Shown here: positions 8,301 through 15,765 of the stretch, one piece after another | Position numbering within the stretch: the first letter of the stretch is position 1 | Layout: every line of letters starts with the position of its first letter | Notes under the pieces: model-generated | What the model saw: only the letters and a program-made list of their open reading frames with translations | Database searches by the model: none | What the model was told of the DNA's origin: nothing | Made by a program: the position numbers and the translations under genes | Assembly: GCA_035527715.1 (NCBI GenBank) | Contig: DATKZY010000176.1 | Location: 44,560-108,559, forward strand | Direction of reading: 5' to 3' | DNA from: DSUN01 sp035527715 | GTDB taxonomy: Bacteria; Planctomycetota; PUPC01; DSUN01 | DNA length: 64,000 nt

Positions 8301-11300
8301 GGCGTCGGGGTTGGCCTCGAGGGTGAGGAGGCCGATGCCGTCCACGGGCTCCTCGACGACGCGCTTGGCCGTGGTCGGCCGCAGAGCCGTCCAGGTGAGC
8401 ATCGAGAGGAAGCCGGGGTCGGCGACGACGGTGGCGAACTGCGTCTCGTCGTCGGCGATGGCCCCGCCGTCCTTGGCGGAGGGCACGATCCACTTCTCGC
8501 TCGCGAACAGCGGCAGCCAGTCGCCCGAGGGCACCGTGTTGTCGGCGTTCCCCGTCCACGCCTCGTAGGAGGTCGCGAACTGGTCCCAGAACTGGTTCGT
8601 GTCGTCGGCGGTGGTGGCCGTGGGGGCGGGGGCGCCGGTGGGGTTCGCCTCGTCGCCGTCGTCCACCGTCACCTGGAGAAAGGCGGCGGGCAGGTCACTG
8701 AGGAGCCACGGCTCCTGGGTCGCGTCCATCATGTTCACGAGCAGGTGCTCGGTGTCGCCTTCGCCGGTCTCGGAGCTGTCCTTGTGAATGTAGTCGGTGT
8801 AGCCGTGGATTTCGATGCGGGTGCCGTCGCCGTGGAGGCGTGCCTGGGTGGCGCGCGAGCCGCGGCCGACGGGCAGGCCGGCGATGTCGGCGAGGATGGT
8901 GAAGGCGCTGTCCACGCCGGTGTATTCGAAGATCTCGCCGCCGAGGACGGCGCAGCCGGCGACGGGCCAGGGCTGGAGGCGGAAGACGGTCGTCGGGTCG
9001 TTGTACCGCGGGTCGTCGCTGATCGTGCCGGTGCAGGGGATGGCGGCCGCGTCGAGCGCGGCCCCGCTCGTGCGGGCGACGGGGAAGTAGCGGCCGACGC
9101 TGCGGCCGTTGACGCACAGCCCCATCTCATTGTAGCGGATTCCCTTGACGGTCGCGACCACGTGGTACCAGCGGTCGGGCAGAATCTGGAACCACTGGTC
9201 GGGGGCGAGGCCGCCGAGCGGCGTGACGGAGCTGCCCACGCGGCAGCGCACCTGGGCGGCGATGAGCTGATTCGTCGAGTCGCACACGTGGAGCACGACG
9301 TCTCCGCTCGTCGCGTCCCGCCCGTAGTACATCAGCACCAGGCGGTTGCTGAACGACTGGTGCCCCAGGTCGAAGAGCACGCGGTCGAGCGTGTAGTCGA
9401 GCTTCACGCTGCCGCCGACCTTGGGGTCGGAATCGAGCTTCATCCAGAACTCGACGACGAGGGGCTGCACCACGTTGTCGCCGCTGTGGGGCACGTTGTT
9501 CAGCTCGACGGTCTTGCCGTCGGCGTCCTTGCCCTCCATGCGCGCGGGGTAGACGAGGGTGCGGACCTCAGAGGTGGTGGTGGCGCCCACGGTGCGCTCG
9601 ACCTTGCCGACGTGGAGGCCCTCCGGCCCCAGGTCGCTGTACTCGCCGGGCTGGGGGTCCACGGTCGTCAGGTCGCGGAAGGGCTGGGGCCACACGCTGT
9701 CGGTGCCGCCGTCGCGGTCGCCCTCGAGCACCTCGTCGAGGAGGGGGCCGTGGAACCGCTGGGTGAAGCGCGCGGAGAAGCGCACGGGGTCCTCAGGGCT
9801 GTACTCGACGGGCGGCAGCCCCAGCCGGCCGTGGCGGGGAATGAGGAGGGTCTCGGGCGGCTCGGTGCTGCTCGGCGCCACGTCGCTCACCTCGGTCGCG
9901 TTCGGCCAGGTGGCCAGGCGCTGGGCCAGGCCCGCATGGAACGAGTGCTGGAAGTCCTCCTGCGTGTCAATGCGGATGTCGAGCTCGACCGAAGGGGCGA
10001 CCTGGGCGACCTCCTTGACCGTGTAGCGGGCCAGCTCGCGGCCGTCGGGGGCGTTCATCACCCCCGTCGCCTCGATGGTATAGATGTTGAACGAGTGGGT
10101 GCACAGGGCGCCCGTGGTGGTCGCCAGGTCGAGCACGGTGGCGTTGAGCGGGTTGATGGCGTTGGCGAGGATGGCCGCCTTGCTCTCGGGCGTGAGTTTC
10201 TCCTCCGCCACCAGCGCGTCGAGCACGCCGGCCAGGTCGTGCGCGATGTCGGTGAACAGCAGGCGCACCTCCACCGGCTCCAGCGGGTCGGCCTTGCGCG
10301 CGCGGTCCACGCGGCTCGTGGGCAGGTAGTCGGGGCTCTGCGACACGCTGAGGCTGGCGCCCTCCTTCTTCCAGTAGCGGACGGCGTCGCCCTCGATGGA
10401 GAGCCAGAAGCCGTCCACCTCCTGGCCCGCGGGGTCGCTCTGGCGGGGCTGGGGGAAGAGCGTGGCGTCGTCGAGCGCGACGGTGGTCGAGCCCTCCGCG
10501 ACGTCGGCCGCCAGGCGGGCGAAGACGCGGAGGCGGCGGACCAGCTCCACGAAATCGTCGGTGATCGTCTTGTCGCCCACCCCGTCGTCGTCGGTGTCGA
10601 GGCTGGTGGTGGCATAGCCCACGCCCTTGTGCTGCTCGTCGGCGGGGAGTCCAGGCTGGCGGAGCTTGATGCCGCGCAGGAGGGCTCGGAGCACCTCGAT
10701 GGGGCAGGTGTTGACGTTGACGGGGTACTGGGGCACGGAGGTCGAGGAGGTTTCGCTGACGAAGGGGGCGGAGTGGACGGTGAGGAATCGGACGACGCGC
10801 TGGTATTCGGGCTCGGTGAGGATGGTGCTGGCGGTGCGGAGCTGGGTGAGGCTGGTGATGGGGTGGTCGCGGCGATAGTCGTCCACCTGGGCGGCGATCT
10901 GCGCGGCGCGCGTCGCGTCGGGGTCGGCCGGGTCGAACGTCTCGCCGAGCGCCTCGAGGAGGAGGTTGCGGAGGAGGACACGCGGGGCGGTGCGGACGTT
11001 GATCTTGCCCTGCTCGTCCTCGGCCCGGGCGCTCCACATGGCCCCGGCGGGGTTCGCGAGGGCGGCCGGGTCGAAGCCGAGCTGCTCGCCGTCGGTGAAG
11101 CTCACCCGCAACTCGCCGCTGCAGTCCACGTAGGGCGAATCGTAGATCGTGGGCGTGCCGGTCCCGGCGAGGGCGTTGCGGACCTCGAGGTGCTCGTAGG
11201 ACTCGTGGGAGCGTTCGAGCTGGGCCTTGGCGAGGTTGAGGGCGCCGGTGGCGACGAGCTTGGCGTGGGCGCGCGCCGCGAAGTTCACGCTCGCCATCTC

Positions 11301-11465
11301 CTCCTGGCGCATCGAGATGGCGAAGGGCGCGCCGATGATGATCAGCCCCACGAGCACCAGCACGACCATCAGAATGGCGAAGCCGTTCTGGCGGCCAGGG
11401 GGCCGCACCAGTCGGCGGTCGGCACAGTGCAGTCGGCAGGTCCTTCTCATTGGGCTTGTCCTCAA
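5352..11465 (-). CDS. Giant K-like pseudopilin with LamG-type domain (2037 aa)
   Basis: The N-terminus has the hydrophobic helix expected of K-type pseudopilins (NGFAILMVVLVLVG, about residues 27-50) without the +5 Glu, as is normal for GspK. GspK-like helix-hairpin segments follow, recognisable as GKINVRTAPRVLLRNLL, DDYRRDHPITSLTQL and VNVNTCPIEVLRALL (about 150-330). GspK proteins are about 320-350 residues; this one continues for some 1,700 more. A concanavalin-like jelly roll of LamG type begins near VVEFWMKLDSDP and includes WYHVVATVKG and a FNxR-like turn. The rest is beta-rich with many Asp/Gly loops and no domain I can name. In T2SS, K caps the pseudopilus tip with I and J. The long tail could present a binding surface outside the membrane (inference). 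The leader contains translated heptads at 11410-11437. Confidence 0.75.
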   Translation of the reverse strand: MRTSPMRRTCRLHCADRRLVRPPGRQNGFAILMVVLVLVGLIIIGAPFAISMRQEEMASVNFAARAHAKLVATGALNLAKAQLERSHESYEHLEVRNALAGTGTPTIYDSPYVDCSGELRVSFTDGEQLGFDPAALANPAGAMWSARAEDEQGKINVRTAPRVLLRNLLLEALGETFDPADPDATRAAQIAAQVDDYRRDHPITSLTQLRTASTILTEPEYQRVVRFLTVHSAPFVSETSSTSVPQYPVNVNTCPIEVLRALLRGIKLRQPGLPADEQHKGVGYATTSLDTDDDGVGDKTITDDFVELVRRLRVFARLAADVAEGSTTVALDDATLFPQPRQSDPAGQEVDGFWLSIEGDAVRYWKKEGASLSVSQSPDYLPTSRVDRARKADPLEPVEVRLLFTDIAHDLAGVLDALVAEEKLTPESKAAILANAINPLNATVLDLATTTGALCTHSFNIYTIEATGVMNAPDGRELARYTVKEVAQVAPSVELDIRIDTQEDFQHSFHAGLAQRLATWPNATEVSDVAPSSTEPPETLLIPRHGRLGLPPVEYSPEDPVRFSARFTQRFHGPLLDEVLEGDRDGGTDSVWPQPFRDLTTVDPQPGEYSDLGPEGLHVGKVERTVGATTTSEVRTLVYPARMEGKDADGKTVELNNVPHSGDNVVQPLVVEFWMKLDSDPKVGGSVKLDYTLDRVLFDLGHQSFSNRLVLMYYGRDATSGDVVLHVCDSTNQLIAAQVRCRVGSSVTPLGGLAPDQWFQILPDRWYHVVATVKGIRYNEMGLCVNGRSVGRYFPVARTSGAALDAAAIPCTGTISDDPRYNDPTTVFRLQPWPVAGCAVLGGEIFEYTGVDSAFTILADIAGLPVGRGSRATQARLHGDGTRIEIHGYTDYIHKDSSETGEGDTEHLLVNMMDATQEPWLLSDLPAAFLQVTVDDGDEANPTGAPAPTATTADDTNQFWDQFATSYEAWTGNADNTVPSGDWLPLFASEKWIVPSAKDGGAIADDETQFATVVADPGFLSMLTWTALRPTTAKRVVEEPVDGIGLLTLEANPDALEAKDREAIKFAKAGVVLVWRFHPTDVDDPETPEDDRRQIAWYIGYLAGFDETATAYAGCRACFDTTKADIVEGAKLRLNCIKLNTNQNLPRGHRGVQTITHELVGTDATIDELRDRNGRGIFQITYPDAEGKADPNPYRFEWIQFTYPRFPWPPVPEGDEDVEEKVLASKFVYDISRAVANTGDAEHKPIAFPAAPGSRIMPVFFCSGYIHVMDKDIDLVKGSHDEVTLTDNTGQREDHWVHHGWGRMFAFRESILPPPAHVFSYINRPRLVKFPASMPIEPDRYFYLGSDSMYRDGDPKAEAHDGPVAGEPERPANATFDEVKIHSATYGIARLWDCKLTAGAPDPAKEIRDFGGIPAGAAPPFYVRIGNLEDFVPQADPPAEPFRFHHNGHVGSWPLEGYVKVDDEVLFYRVVYRRPEGRTSAPIKFTRPVDGDGNPLPFANDLVTVLDENGTTLYLDLTEEEAQDFPDMGYLTISNAWANLSYWQRIQEIMGAYGVTWDDIDADLQKGEEVRDANGRLINSSHYIGSEERVFFNGKHYDTGKNALEITLTHRGILNSTRRKVQMYDPATTSGWFLNPDGKSSNASVSVISVELLILERACLGSLTDAHVLGARANPLDHIHCSLAPRKMVKLQRDEFGRLLLEDGEIKALADDDAAFDISKPEYEYGIVVEYHDNFPAEGYVQIGNEIVGYAQDKNGSTPIWTARLPDAAAPDGYREIPVLTGIKLLRQRYGTTKEDYLTPGAASVVATVDPDKEEPIYYADAGGTHGRRIVRLREARFHDRYPISNTGEFTPHRASAPVGYWEFAYSLPGALWSQVTWTEAKYDEAAGVLINDRPLDANDPWDIQLMVQLDNAPAWDDTAVDPATSKPVAQPVPWQTVPTRTDVVYDPPGYRLKKPVTYLFDDPAANNYLNARDASTPLGQYADRIRLRVYFKHNAYQAANGAPPNYNIPWRTPWVDTITLRYRAPTHIFEHREMPY
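11410..11437. repeat. Heptad array at the 5' end of the K-like gene
   Basis: AGTCGGC, GGTCGGC, ACAGTGC and AGTCGGC in direct succession, encoding part of the leader upstream of the K-like hydrophobic helix. Confidence 0.8.
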
Positions 11466-11473
11466 TCCCGCAC

Positions 11474-11542
11474 GGGCTGGAAGCCTGCGCCACCCAGGTG
11501 CTTGTGGGTTCCGGTGGCACAGGCATCTTGCCTGCGACAGGG
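11474..11542. repeat. Imperfect inverted element in the H/K intergenic gap
   Basis: GGGCTGGAAGCCTGCGCCACC at 11474-11494 is mirrored imperfectly by GGTGGCACAGGCATCTTGCC at 11513-11532. Both halves contain short internal inverted repeats around AAGCCTG or AGGCATCTTGCCT. It fills nearly all of the 81-bp gap between the H-like and K-like genes. It looks like a dispersed non-coding element, and a related motif (GCAGGCTAGAAGCC) is at 23797-23810. Confidence 0.55.
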
Positions 11543-11546
11543 CTTC

Positions 11547-12740
11547 CTACTGGTCGGGCGGCGGCTCGCCGTTGAAGACCTCGACGCAGCCGAGCCAGTT
11601 GACGCGCACGACGCGCAGCAGCCGATCCTCGGCCGAGATGACGCGGAAGAACACGGGGCGCGCGTGGTGCACGGAGTCGAGCTTGCCCTCGCGGTCGAAG
11701 TGCACGCGGCCGTCGGCGCTGCCGCCGGCGTCGAACGTCACCTCGGTGTTCTTCGGCAGCACGTGCGTCTCTCCGGCCACCAGGCCGGCGATCTTCAACT
11801 CATCAATCCGCCCCCGGAAGTAGCTTGCGCCATTCGTGCCGATCCAGAGGCTGCCGGCCACCTGGCTGAGGCGCCCATCCTCCGGGAAGCTCAACGGGGT
11901 TTCGGCGCGCGCCACCTCCATGCCATTCACCCGCAATTCCAGGATGCCCGTCGGGACCGGCGTGCCGCCTCCATCCTTGACTGCGTCGCGCGTGTAGGCC
12001 AGGGCCACGCGGGTCCACTCGCCGTTGCGAATCAACGCATTGGCCGGGGCGGACGGATCTGGGGCGTGTAACCCGCTGGGGGCGCTGTTGTCCATCAGCA
12101 CCCCGCCCTCGAGACTCAGGAGCCCGGTTGCCGCGTCGTAGCGGAGCGCGAGGCCGTAGGAGTCGCTCGCGGCGTCCTTCTTGCACACGATGGGCAGCAG
12201 GGTGTCGGTGGCGGATGCCTCGGGGTACACATCGGCCTCGATGAACAGCCCTTCCCGAACGCCGTCGAGGTAGGGGCTGGTGACCTGAAGGCTCGTGCTG
12301 CCGCCGTCGAGGAGGAGCGCGGTGCCGATCCGGCCTGGGGCCGGCGTGGCGCCCGTGGCCGTGGCCTCCTGGCCGAGCGCGCCGAGCACCTTGCCGCCGG
12401 CGAACTGGGCGGGGCTCTCGAAGTGCCAGCCGCTCACGGTCTGGCGGCCGAGGGCGTAGACGAGGGCGACGAGGGCCGGGTTGTCCGCCTGCGGCTCGGC
12501 CACGACGACGGCCGGGCTGCGCTCGTGGACCGCGAAGGCCCGGGCCGAGCGGAGCGCCGACTCGATGCCCGAGGTCGCCGCCTGGAGCGCGAAGCCGCGG
12601 TTCATCCGCCAGTACACCGCCACGCCGCCGAGCATGAGGATGGCGACGACGCTCATCGTGACGAGCAGCTCGATCAGCGTCACCGCGGATTTCGGGTTTC
12701 GGATTGCGGATCGCGGATTGGCCATCTCAGGTCTCTTCAC
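11547..12740 (-). CDS. H-like pseudopilin with nested LamG-type domain
   Basis: Pseudopilin of 397 residues. The prepilin motif is AVTLIELLVTMSVVAILML (+5 Glu present, about residues 19-37), followed by the H-type helix with RSARAFAVHERSPAVV. A jelly-roll domain (about 125-330) interrupts the pilin fold, seen as LLLDGGSTSLQV, GLFIEADVYPE, GEWTRVALAYTRD, LRVNGMEVARAETPL, GSLWIGTNG and FRGRIDELKI. The H-type end then resumes (EVTFDAGGSADGRVHFDREG). GspH is normally 160-200 residues, so the extra length equals one LamG domain. Start choice: GTG at 12740 within a GAGGAC repeat; an ATG at 12725 is the alternative. The peptide from Ser11 to the cleavage site is repeat-encoded. The gene lies 33 bp after the G-like gene. 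Confidence 0.8.
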   Translation of the reverse strand: MKRPEMANPRSAIRNPKSAVTLIELLVTMSVVAILMLGGVAVYWRMNRGFALQAATSGIESALRSARAFAVHERSPAVVVAEPQADNPALVALVYALGRQTVSGWHFESPAQFAGGKVLGALGQEATATGATPAPGRIGTALLLDGGSTSLQVTSPYLDGVREGLFIEADVYPEASATDTLLPIVCKKDAASDSYGLALRYDAATGLLSLEGGVLMDNSAPSGLHAPDPSAPANALIRNGEWTRVALAYTRDAVKDGGGTPVPTGILELRVNGMEVARAETPLSFPEDGRLSQVAGSLWIGTNGASYFRGRIDELKIAGLVAGETHVLPKNTEVTFDAGGSADGRVHFDREGKLDSVHHARPVFFRVISAEDRLLRVVRVNWLGCVEVFNGEPPPDQ

Positions 12741-12765
12741 TCGTCCTCGTCCTCGTCGTCCTCGA
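12681..12765. repeat. Heptad array plus GAGGAC hexads at the G/H gene junction
   Basis: Six heptads occupy 12681-12722 (CACCGCG, GATTTCG, GGTTTCG, GATTGCG, GATCGCG, GATTGGC) and are translated as the H-like leader. Next to them, 12737-12765 carries GTCCTC-type hexads (GAGGAC on the minus strand), which include the only Shine-Dalgarno-like sequence for the GTG start. Confidence 0.82.
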
Positions 12766-12773
12766 TCCTGCTC

Positions 12774-13358
12774 TCAATTCGCCACGAAGTTGGCAATGTC
12801 GTCGGCGCCCTGCGCCTTGCCGCGGCCCTGGTCGTTCCGCTCGTCGGGGCCGCACGACCAGACCTCGAACCGCCCGAAGTTGCAGTAGCCCGCCGGCCCC
12901 CGCACGGGCTGGACCGCCCGGTTGCCGAGGATATCGTAGTCGTGGCTCGTCTCCGCCCGCATCACGGCGGTGTCGAAGTAGATGAACGGGCGGTCCCACT
13001 CGTCGAGGAGCAGCGGCCGGTCTATCTCGCCGTCCTCGTAGAAGGCCGACGGGAGGTAGGGGGCGCTTCGCCCCCCCTTGACGTTCAGCAGCGCGACCAG
13101 CGAGCGGTTGCCCCGGTTCACGCCCTCCACGAACTCCGAGGGCGGGAAGACCCCCCAGTCGTTCTGATAGGCCTGGATGCCGCTGGCGATGGCCTCGACG
13201 GTGGCCTTGGTGCGTTGGACCTTCTGGTTGCGGCGAATGGCGGTGAACGCAGGGAAGAGGATCGCAAGGAGGAGCACGATGACCGACGTGACGACGAGCA
13301 TCTCCACCAGGGTGAAGGCGTCCCCCCGTCGTGGCGGCGCAAGCACGCGGCTGGACAT
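12774..13358 (-). CDS. Major pseudopilin, type II secretion G-like
   Basis: G-type pseudopilin of 194 residues, first gene of the pseudopilin run. The prepilin signal is GDA-FTLVEMLVVTSVIVLLLAIL, with +5 Glu and cleavage before Phe at about residue 15. After the helix come AIRRNQKVQRTKATVEAIASGIQAYQNDWGVFPP and the G-type C-terminal features WDRPFIYFD and WSCGPD. Length is somewhat above the usual 140-150. The major pseudopilin forms the pseudopilus shaft, but no secretion ATPase, GspF or secretin gene lies in the window, so the rest of the machine must be encoded elsewhere. AGGA 11 bases before the ATG is a weak ribosome site. Confidence 0.87.
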   Translation of the reverse strand: MSSRVLAPPRRGDAFTLVEMLVVTSVIVLLLAILFPAFTAIRRNQKVQRTKATVEAIASGIQAYQNDWGVFPPSEFVEGVNRGNRSLVALLNVKGGRSAPYLPSAFYEDGEIDRPLLLDEWDRPFIYFDTAVMRAETSHDYDILGNRAVQPVRGPAGYCNFGRFEVWSCGPDERNDQGRGKAQGADDIANFVAN

Positions 13359-13543
13359 CGCGGCAGGGTCCTACAGGGGCGGGCGGGACAAGAGACCGGC
13401 ATACACCTGGATAGTACCCGGGGTGCCCGCGAGCGTTGTCAGCCGCTTGTAATCGGGTTGTAAATAATTGTAAAGGGCCGCCCTGGAAACGCCCTGATTC
13501 CACCGATTTGCAGCGTTCTAGGGGCCTCGCCGGCGCCGGCGGC
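13359..13543. other. Intergenic, AT-rich patch, no gene
   Basis: This 185-bp gap upstream of the pseudopilin run and downstream of the lipoprotein gene has an AT-rich patch (about 13451-13475, including TTTACAATTATTTACAA on the minus strand). I could not fit a convincing -35/-10 pair, so a promoter here is only possible. Confidence 0.3.
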
Positions 13544-14704
13544 TCAGAACATGGCCATCAGACCCTTGGCCCGCACGCGGAAGAAGGCGATGTTGGAGTA
13601 CACCCGACCCGTCCACACCGGGGTGTAGGCCACGTCGGTGCCCAGCGCCTTCACCTGCTCGGCCGTGAGGTCGGGGCTGAGGATCACCTGCGCGCAATCG
13701 TCGTCGACCTGGTAGGTGACGAGGAAGATGTGGTCGCCGGGCTGGAGCCAGTCGCGCGCGCGGGCGAAGGTGAAGCGGCGGCCCACGAAGCCGCCCGGCG
13801 GCAGCGTGACGTGGTGGTAGAGCTCGGCGCGCTGCGTCGCCGGCACGCTGAGCCGGGGGCTCGTGTAGCGCGCCCGCCCAGTGTAGACCTCATAGGCGTA
13901 GAGCCCGAACAGCCATTCGGACTTCTCGCCGTTGGCGTTCTCGACCACGGGCTCGAAGTAGACCGTGAGGTCGCGCGGCCTGTCGCCCCGGCTTCGCCGG
14001 GCGCCCGTGACGTTCACCAGGTACACCTCCACGGTGATCGGCTCGTCGGTCCGGTACGTCTCCTTGTCCGTGCGGATGGCGAGTTGAAGGCCGTTCCTGG
14101 GCAGCGCCAGCCGGGCCGAGAGGTCGCGCAGCTTGTCCTGTCGCGACACCTCCTTGGCGCGGCGACTGTCGTCGCGGCAGATGTCAATCCCCGCCCAGCC
14201 CAGGAAGAAGTCCGGGATCTCCTTGTAGTTGATGTTCCCGGTCAGGCCGAGGAAGCCGAGGTGGAGGTAGTGGGTGCATTGGGGGCGGTAGACCGGGTTG
14301 CCCTCCATGTCGGTGTTCAGGCCCAGGAAGCCGACCTTGTAGTCGCCGCCCGATTCGCCCTCGTCGCTGTCCGGGCTGCCCCAGGTCACTTTCTCGTGGC
14401 CGGTGACGATCAGGCCCACGGCGTCCTGGTGATGCTCCACGACCCCGATCTTGCCGCCGCCGATCCCCGCGTAATAGCCGTCCACCTTGGCACCCCCGAT
14501 CGGCACGGTGAACGGGCAGTTGGCGTAGAGGCCGAACTGCGGCTTGGTGGAGAACGTGAAGCCGATGTCGAACATGTCCAACGCGTCGCGCCCGCGGTTG
14601 TTCAGGTACGGCCCGACGACCGGTACGTACGAGCACCCCGGCGCGCAGGCCGCCAGGGCCAGCAGCACAAGGGCTCCGGTCAATCTGCGAGATGCGACGC
14701 TCAT
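13544..14704 (-). CDS. Lipoprotein of unknown function
   Basis: Exported protein of 386 residues with a lipoprotein-type signal: MSVASRRLTGALVLLALAAC, where the LAAC box puts the lipidated Cys at about residue 20, and a second Cys follows at 24. After the signal come glycine-rich strands (GFTFSTKPQFGLYANCPF, YYAGIGGGKIGVVEHHQD) and a C-terminal half with beta-sandwich character (RTDKETYRTDEPITVEVYLVNVTG), similar in style to domains that describe raised or lowered interaction surfaces. I recognise no named family. It is transcribed alone, with its own promoter candidate at 14761-14789. Confidence 0.75.
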   Translation of the reverse strand: MSVASRRLTGALVLLALAACAPGCSYVPVVGPYLNNRGRDALDMFDIGFTFSTKPQFGLYANCPFTVPIGGAKVDGYYAGIGGGKIGVVEHHQDAVGLIVTGHEKVTWGSPDSDEGESGGDYKVGFLGLNTDMEGNPVYRPQCTHYLHLGFLGLTGNINYKEIPDFFLGWAGIDICRDDSRRAKEVSRQDKLRDLSARLALPRNGLQLAIRTDKETYRTDEPITVEVYLVNVTGARRSRGDRPRDLTVYFEPVVENANGEKSEWLFGLYAYEVYTGRARYTSPRLSVPATQRAELYHHVTLPPGGFVGRRFTFARARDWLQPGDHIFLVTYQVDDDCAQVILSPDLTAEQVKALGTDVAYTPVWTGRVYSNIAFFRVRAKGLMAMF

Positions 14705-14760
14705 GTTCTTCCCACGCGCCCCTCGTTCGGCCTCGGCTCCGCGCCGCGGCCCTCTCCTAC

Positions 14761-14789
14761 ACGGTAAACCGAGCAGCGATGAAAGTCAA
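14761..14789 (-). promoter_or_regulatory. Promoter candidate for the lipoprotein gene
   Basis: TTGACT (complement 14784-14789), 17-base spacer, TACCGT (complement 14761-14766). The -35 is strong, the -10 weak. It lies 57 bp upstream of the ATG. Confidence 0.45.
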
Positions 14790-14821
14790 TAGGGCATTGC
14801 CGCCGCCACCGAAAAAAAGCC

Positions 14822-14851
14822 TTGACAGCGTGCCGGGGCTTGTGATATGCT
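14822..14851 (+). promoter_or_regulatory. Promoter candidate for coaE-rho-ftsY
   Basis: Perfect -35 TTGACA at 14822-14827 and TATGCT at 14846-14851 with an 18-base spacer, in an otherwise GC-rich gap. A -10 of GATATG at 14844-14849 (spacer 16) is an alternative. Confidence 0.55.
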
Positions 14852-15114
14852 TCAAGGGCAAGCCTGTCCTGCATGTCTCGAGTCGTGTCTGCTTCCGGTT
14901 CGGTTAGCTTCTCCGAAGGACTTTTGCGCTCCCGAGTTTCTCACGGATGGCGGTTCCCGCATCCGCTCTGTCACAGCCAGTGGTCAGACGACGCCTTCCT
15001 GAACGTAAGGCATCCAACCTGAGCGAGAGCATCATCAGCGCGCCAAGCGGAGAGACGTAGCCTGTTTCGTCCCCCAGCGGCCGCGGGGCACGAGCCGTCG
15101 GCGGAGGGCGCCCC

Positions 15115-15765
15115 GTGGGCCGCGCAGCCAAGGGACCACCTGTTTCCGAGCACATGAGCCCCAGCGAAGGCGTTTGTCCCGTGATTGGTCTGCTCGGCGG
15201 CATCGCCGCCGGGAAGACGACCGTGGCCAGGATGTTCGGCGACCTCGGCGCCCGCGTGGTCTCGGCCGACCCGATCGGCCACGCAGTGCTGGCCGACCCA
15301 GGGGTCCGCGACCGCATCGTGGCCCGCTGGGGCCGCGGGGTCCTCGACCCGGCCGGGAACGTGGACCGCGCCCGGCTGGCGCACCGCGCGTTCGGCGACC
15401 CGGAGGAGCTGGCGGCCCTCGAGGCCATCACCCACCCGGCCATCCTGGTGGAGATGCAGCGCCAGATCGCCGACGCACGCAACGCAGGAGTGCCCGCCAT
15501 CGTGCTGGACGCCCCGCTGCTGATGGAGGTCCAGTTCGACAGCCTCTGCGACCTGCTCGTTTTCGTGGACTGCCCGGCCGAGGTGCGGCAGGCGCGAGCC
15601 GTGCGGCGGGGTTGGGACCCCGCCGAGATCGCCCGCCGCGAGCGCCGCCAGCAGCCCCTCGACGCCAAGCGCGCCCGGTCGCGCTTCGTCATAGATGGCC
15701 ACGCGCCCCTCGAAACCACTTTCCAACAGGTGCAGGAGCTATGGCAAGAAACCCTCGCGCGGTGA
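15115..15765 (+). CDS. coaE: Dephospho-CoA kinase
   Basis: Catalyses the last step of coenzyme A synthesis, ATP-dependent phosphorylation of dephospho-CoA at the ribose 3'-OH, in the cytoplasm. The P-loop is GLLGGIAAGKTTVA (about residues 25-38), followed by the CoaE hallmark SADPIGHAVL, the lid region (THPAILVEMQRQ), DAPLLMEVQFDSLCDLLVFVDCP and the Arg-rich segment RRERRQQPLDAKRARSRFVIDG. The length of 216 residues is normal (about 200). The start is GTG at 15115 with GGAGG 8 bases upstream; an ATG at 15154 would remove 13 residues without touching the P-loop but lacks a ribosome site. The 3' end overlaps rho by 25 bases, so the two are probably co-translated. Confidence 0.93.
   Translation: MGRAAKGPPVSEHMSPSEGVCPVIGLLGGIAAGKTTVARMFGDLGARVVSADPIGHAVLADPGVRDRIVARWGRGVLDPAGNVDRARLAHRAFGDPEELAALEAITHPAILVEMQRQIADARNAGVPAIVLDAPLLMEVQFDSLCDLLVFVDCPAEVRQARAVRRGWDPAEIARRERRQQPLDAKRARSRFVIDGHAPLETTFQQVQELWQETLAR

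Larger units (their letters stand above)
14705..15114. other. Divergent intergenic region, lipoprotein / coaE
   Basis: This 410-bp region has promoters in both directions (14761-14789 minus, 14822-14851 plus). From about 14860 to 15114 no gene is evident. It would be a long 5' leader of about 260 bases for the coaE-rho transcript, with GGAGG at 15103-15107 serving coaE. Confidence 0.5.

Noticed and set aside
5334..12071. Very long plus-strand ORF (2245 codons) opposite the pseudopilin genes
   Set aside because: Its translation is Val/Gly/Ala/His-rich with no motifs, whereas the minus strand gives prepilin signals and LamG-like strands. It is an open frame caused by high GC3 of the real genes.
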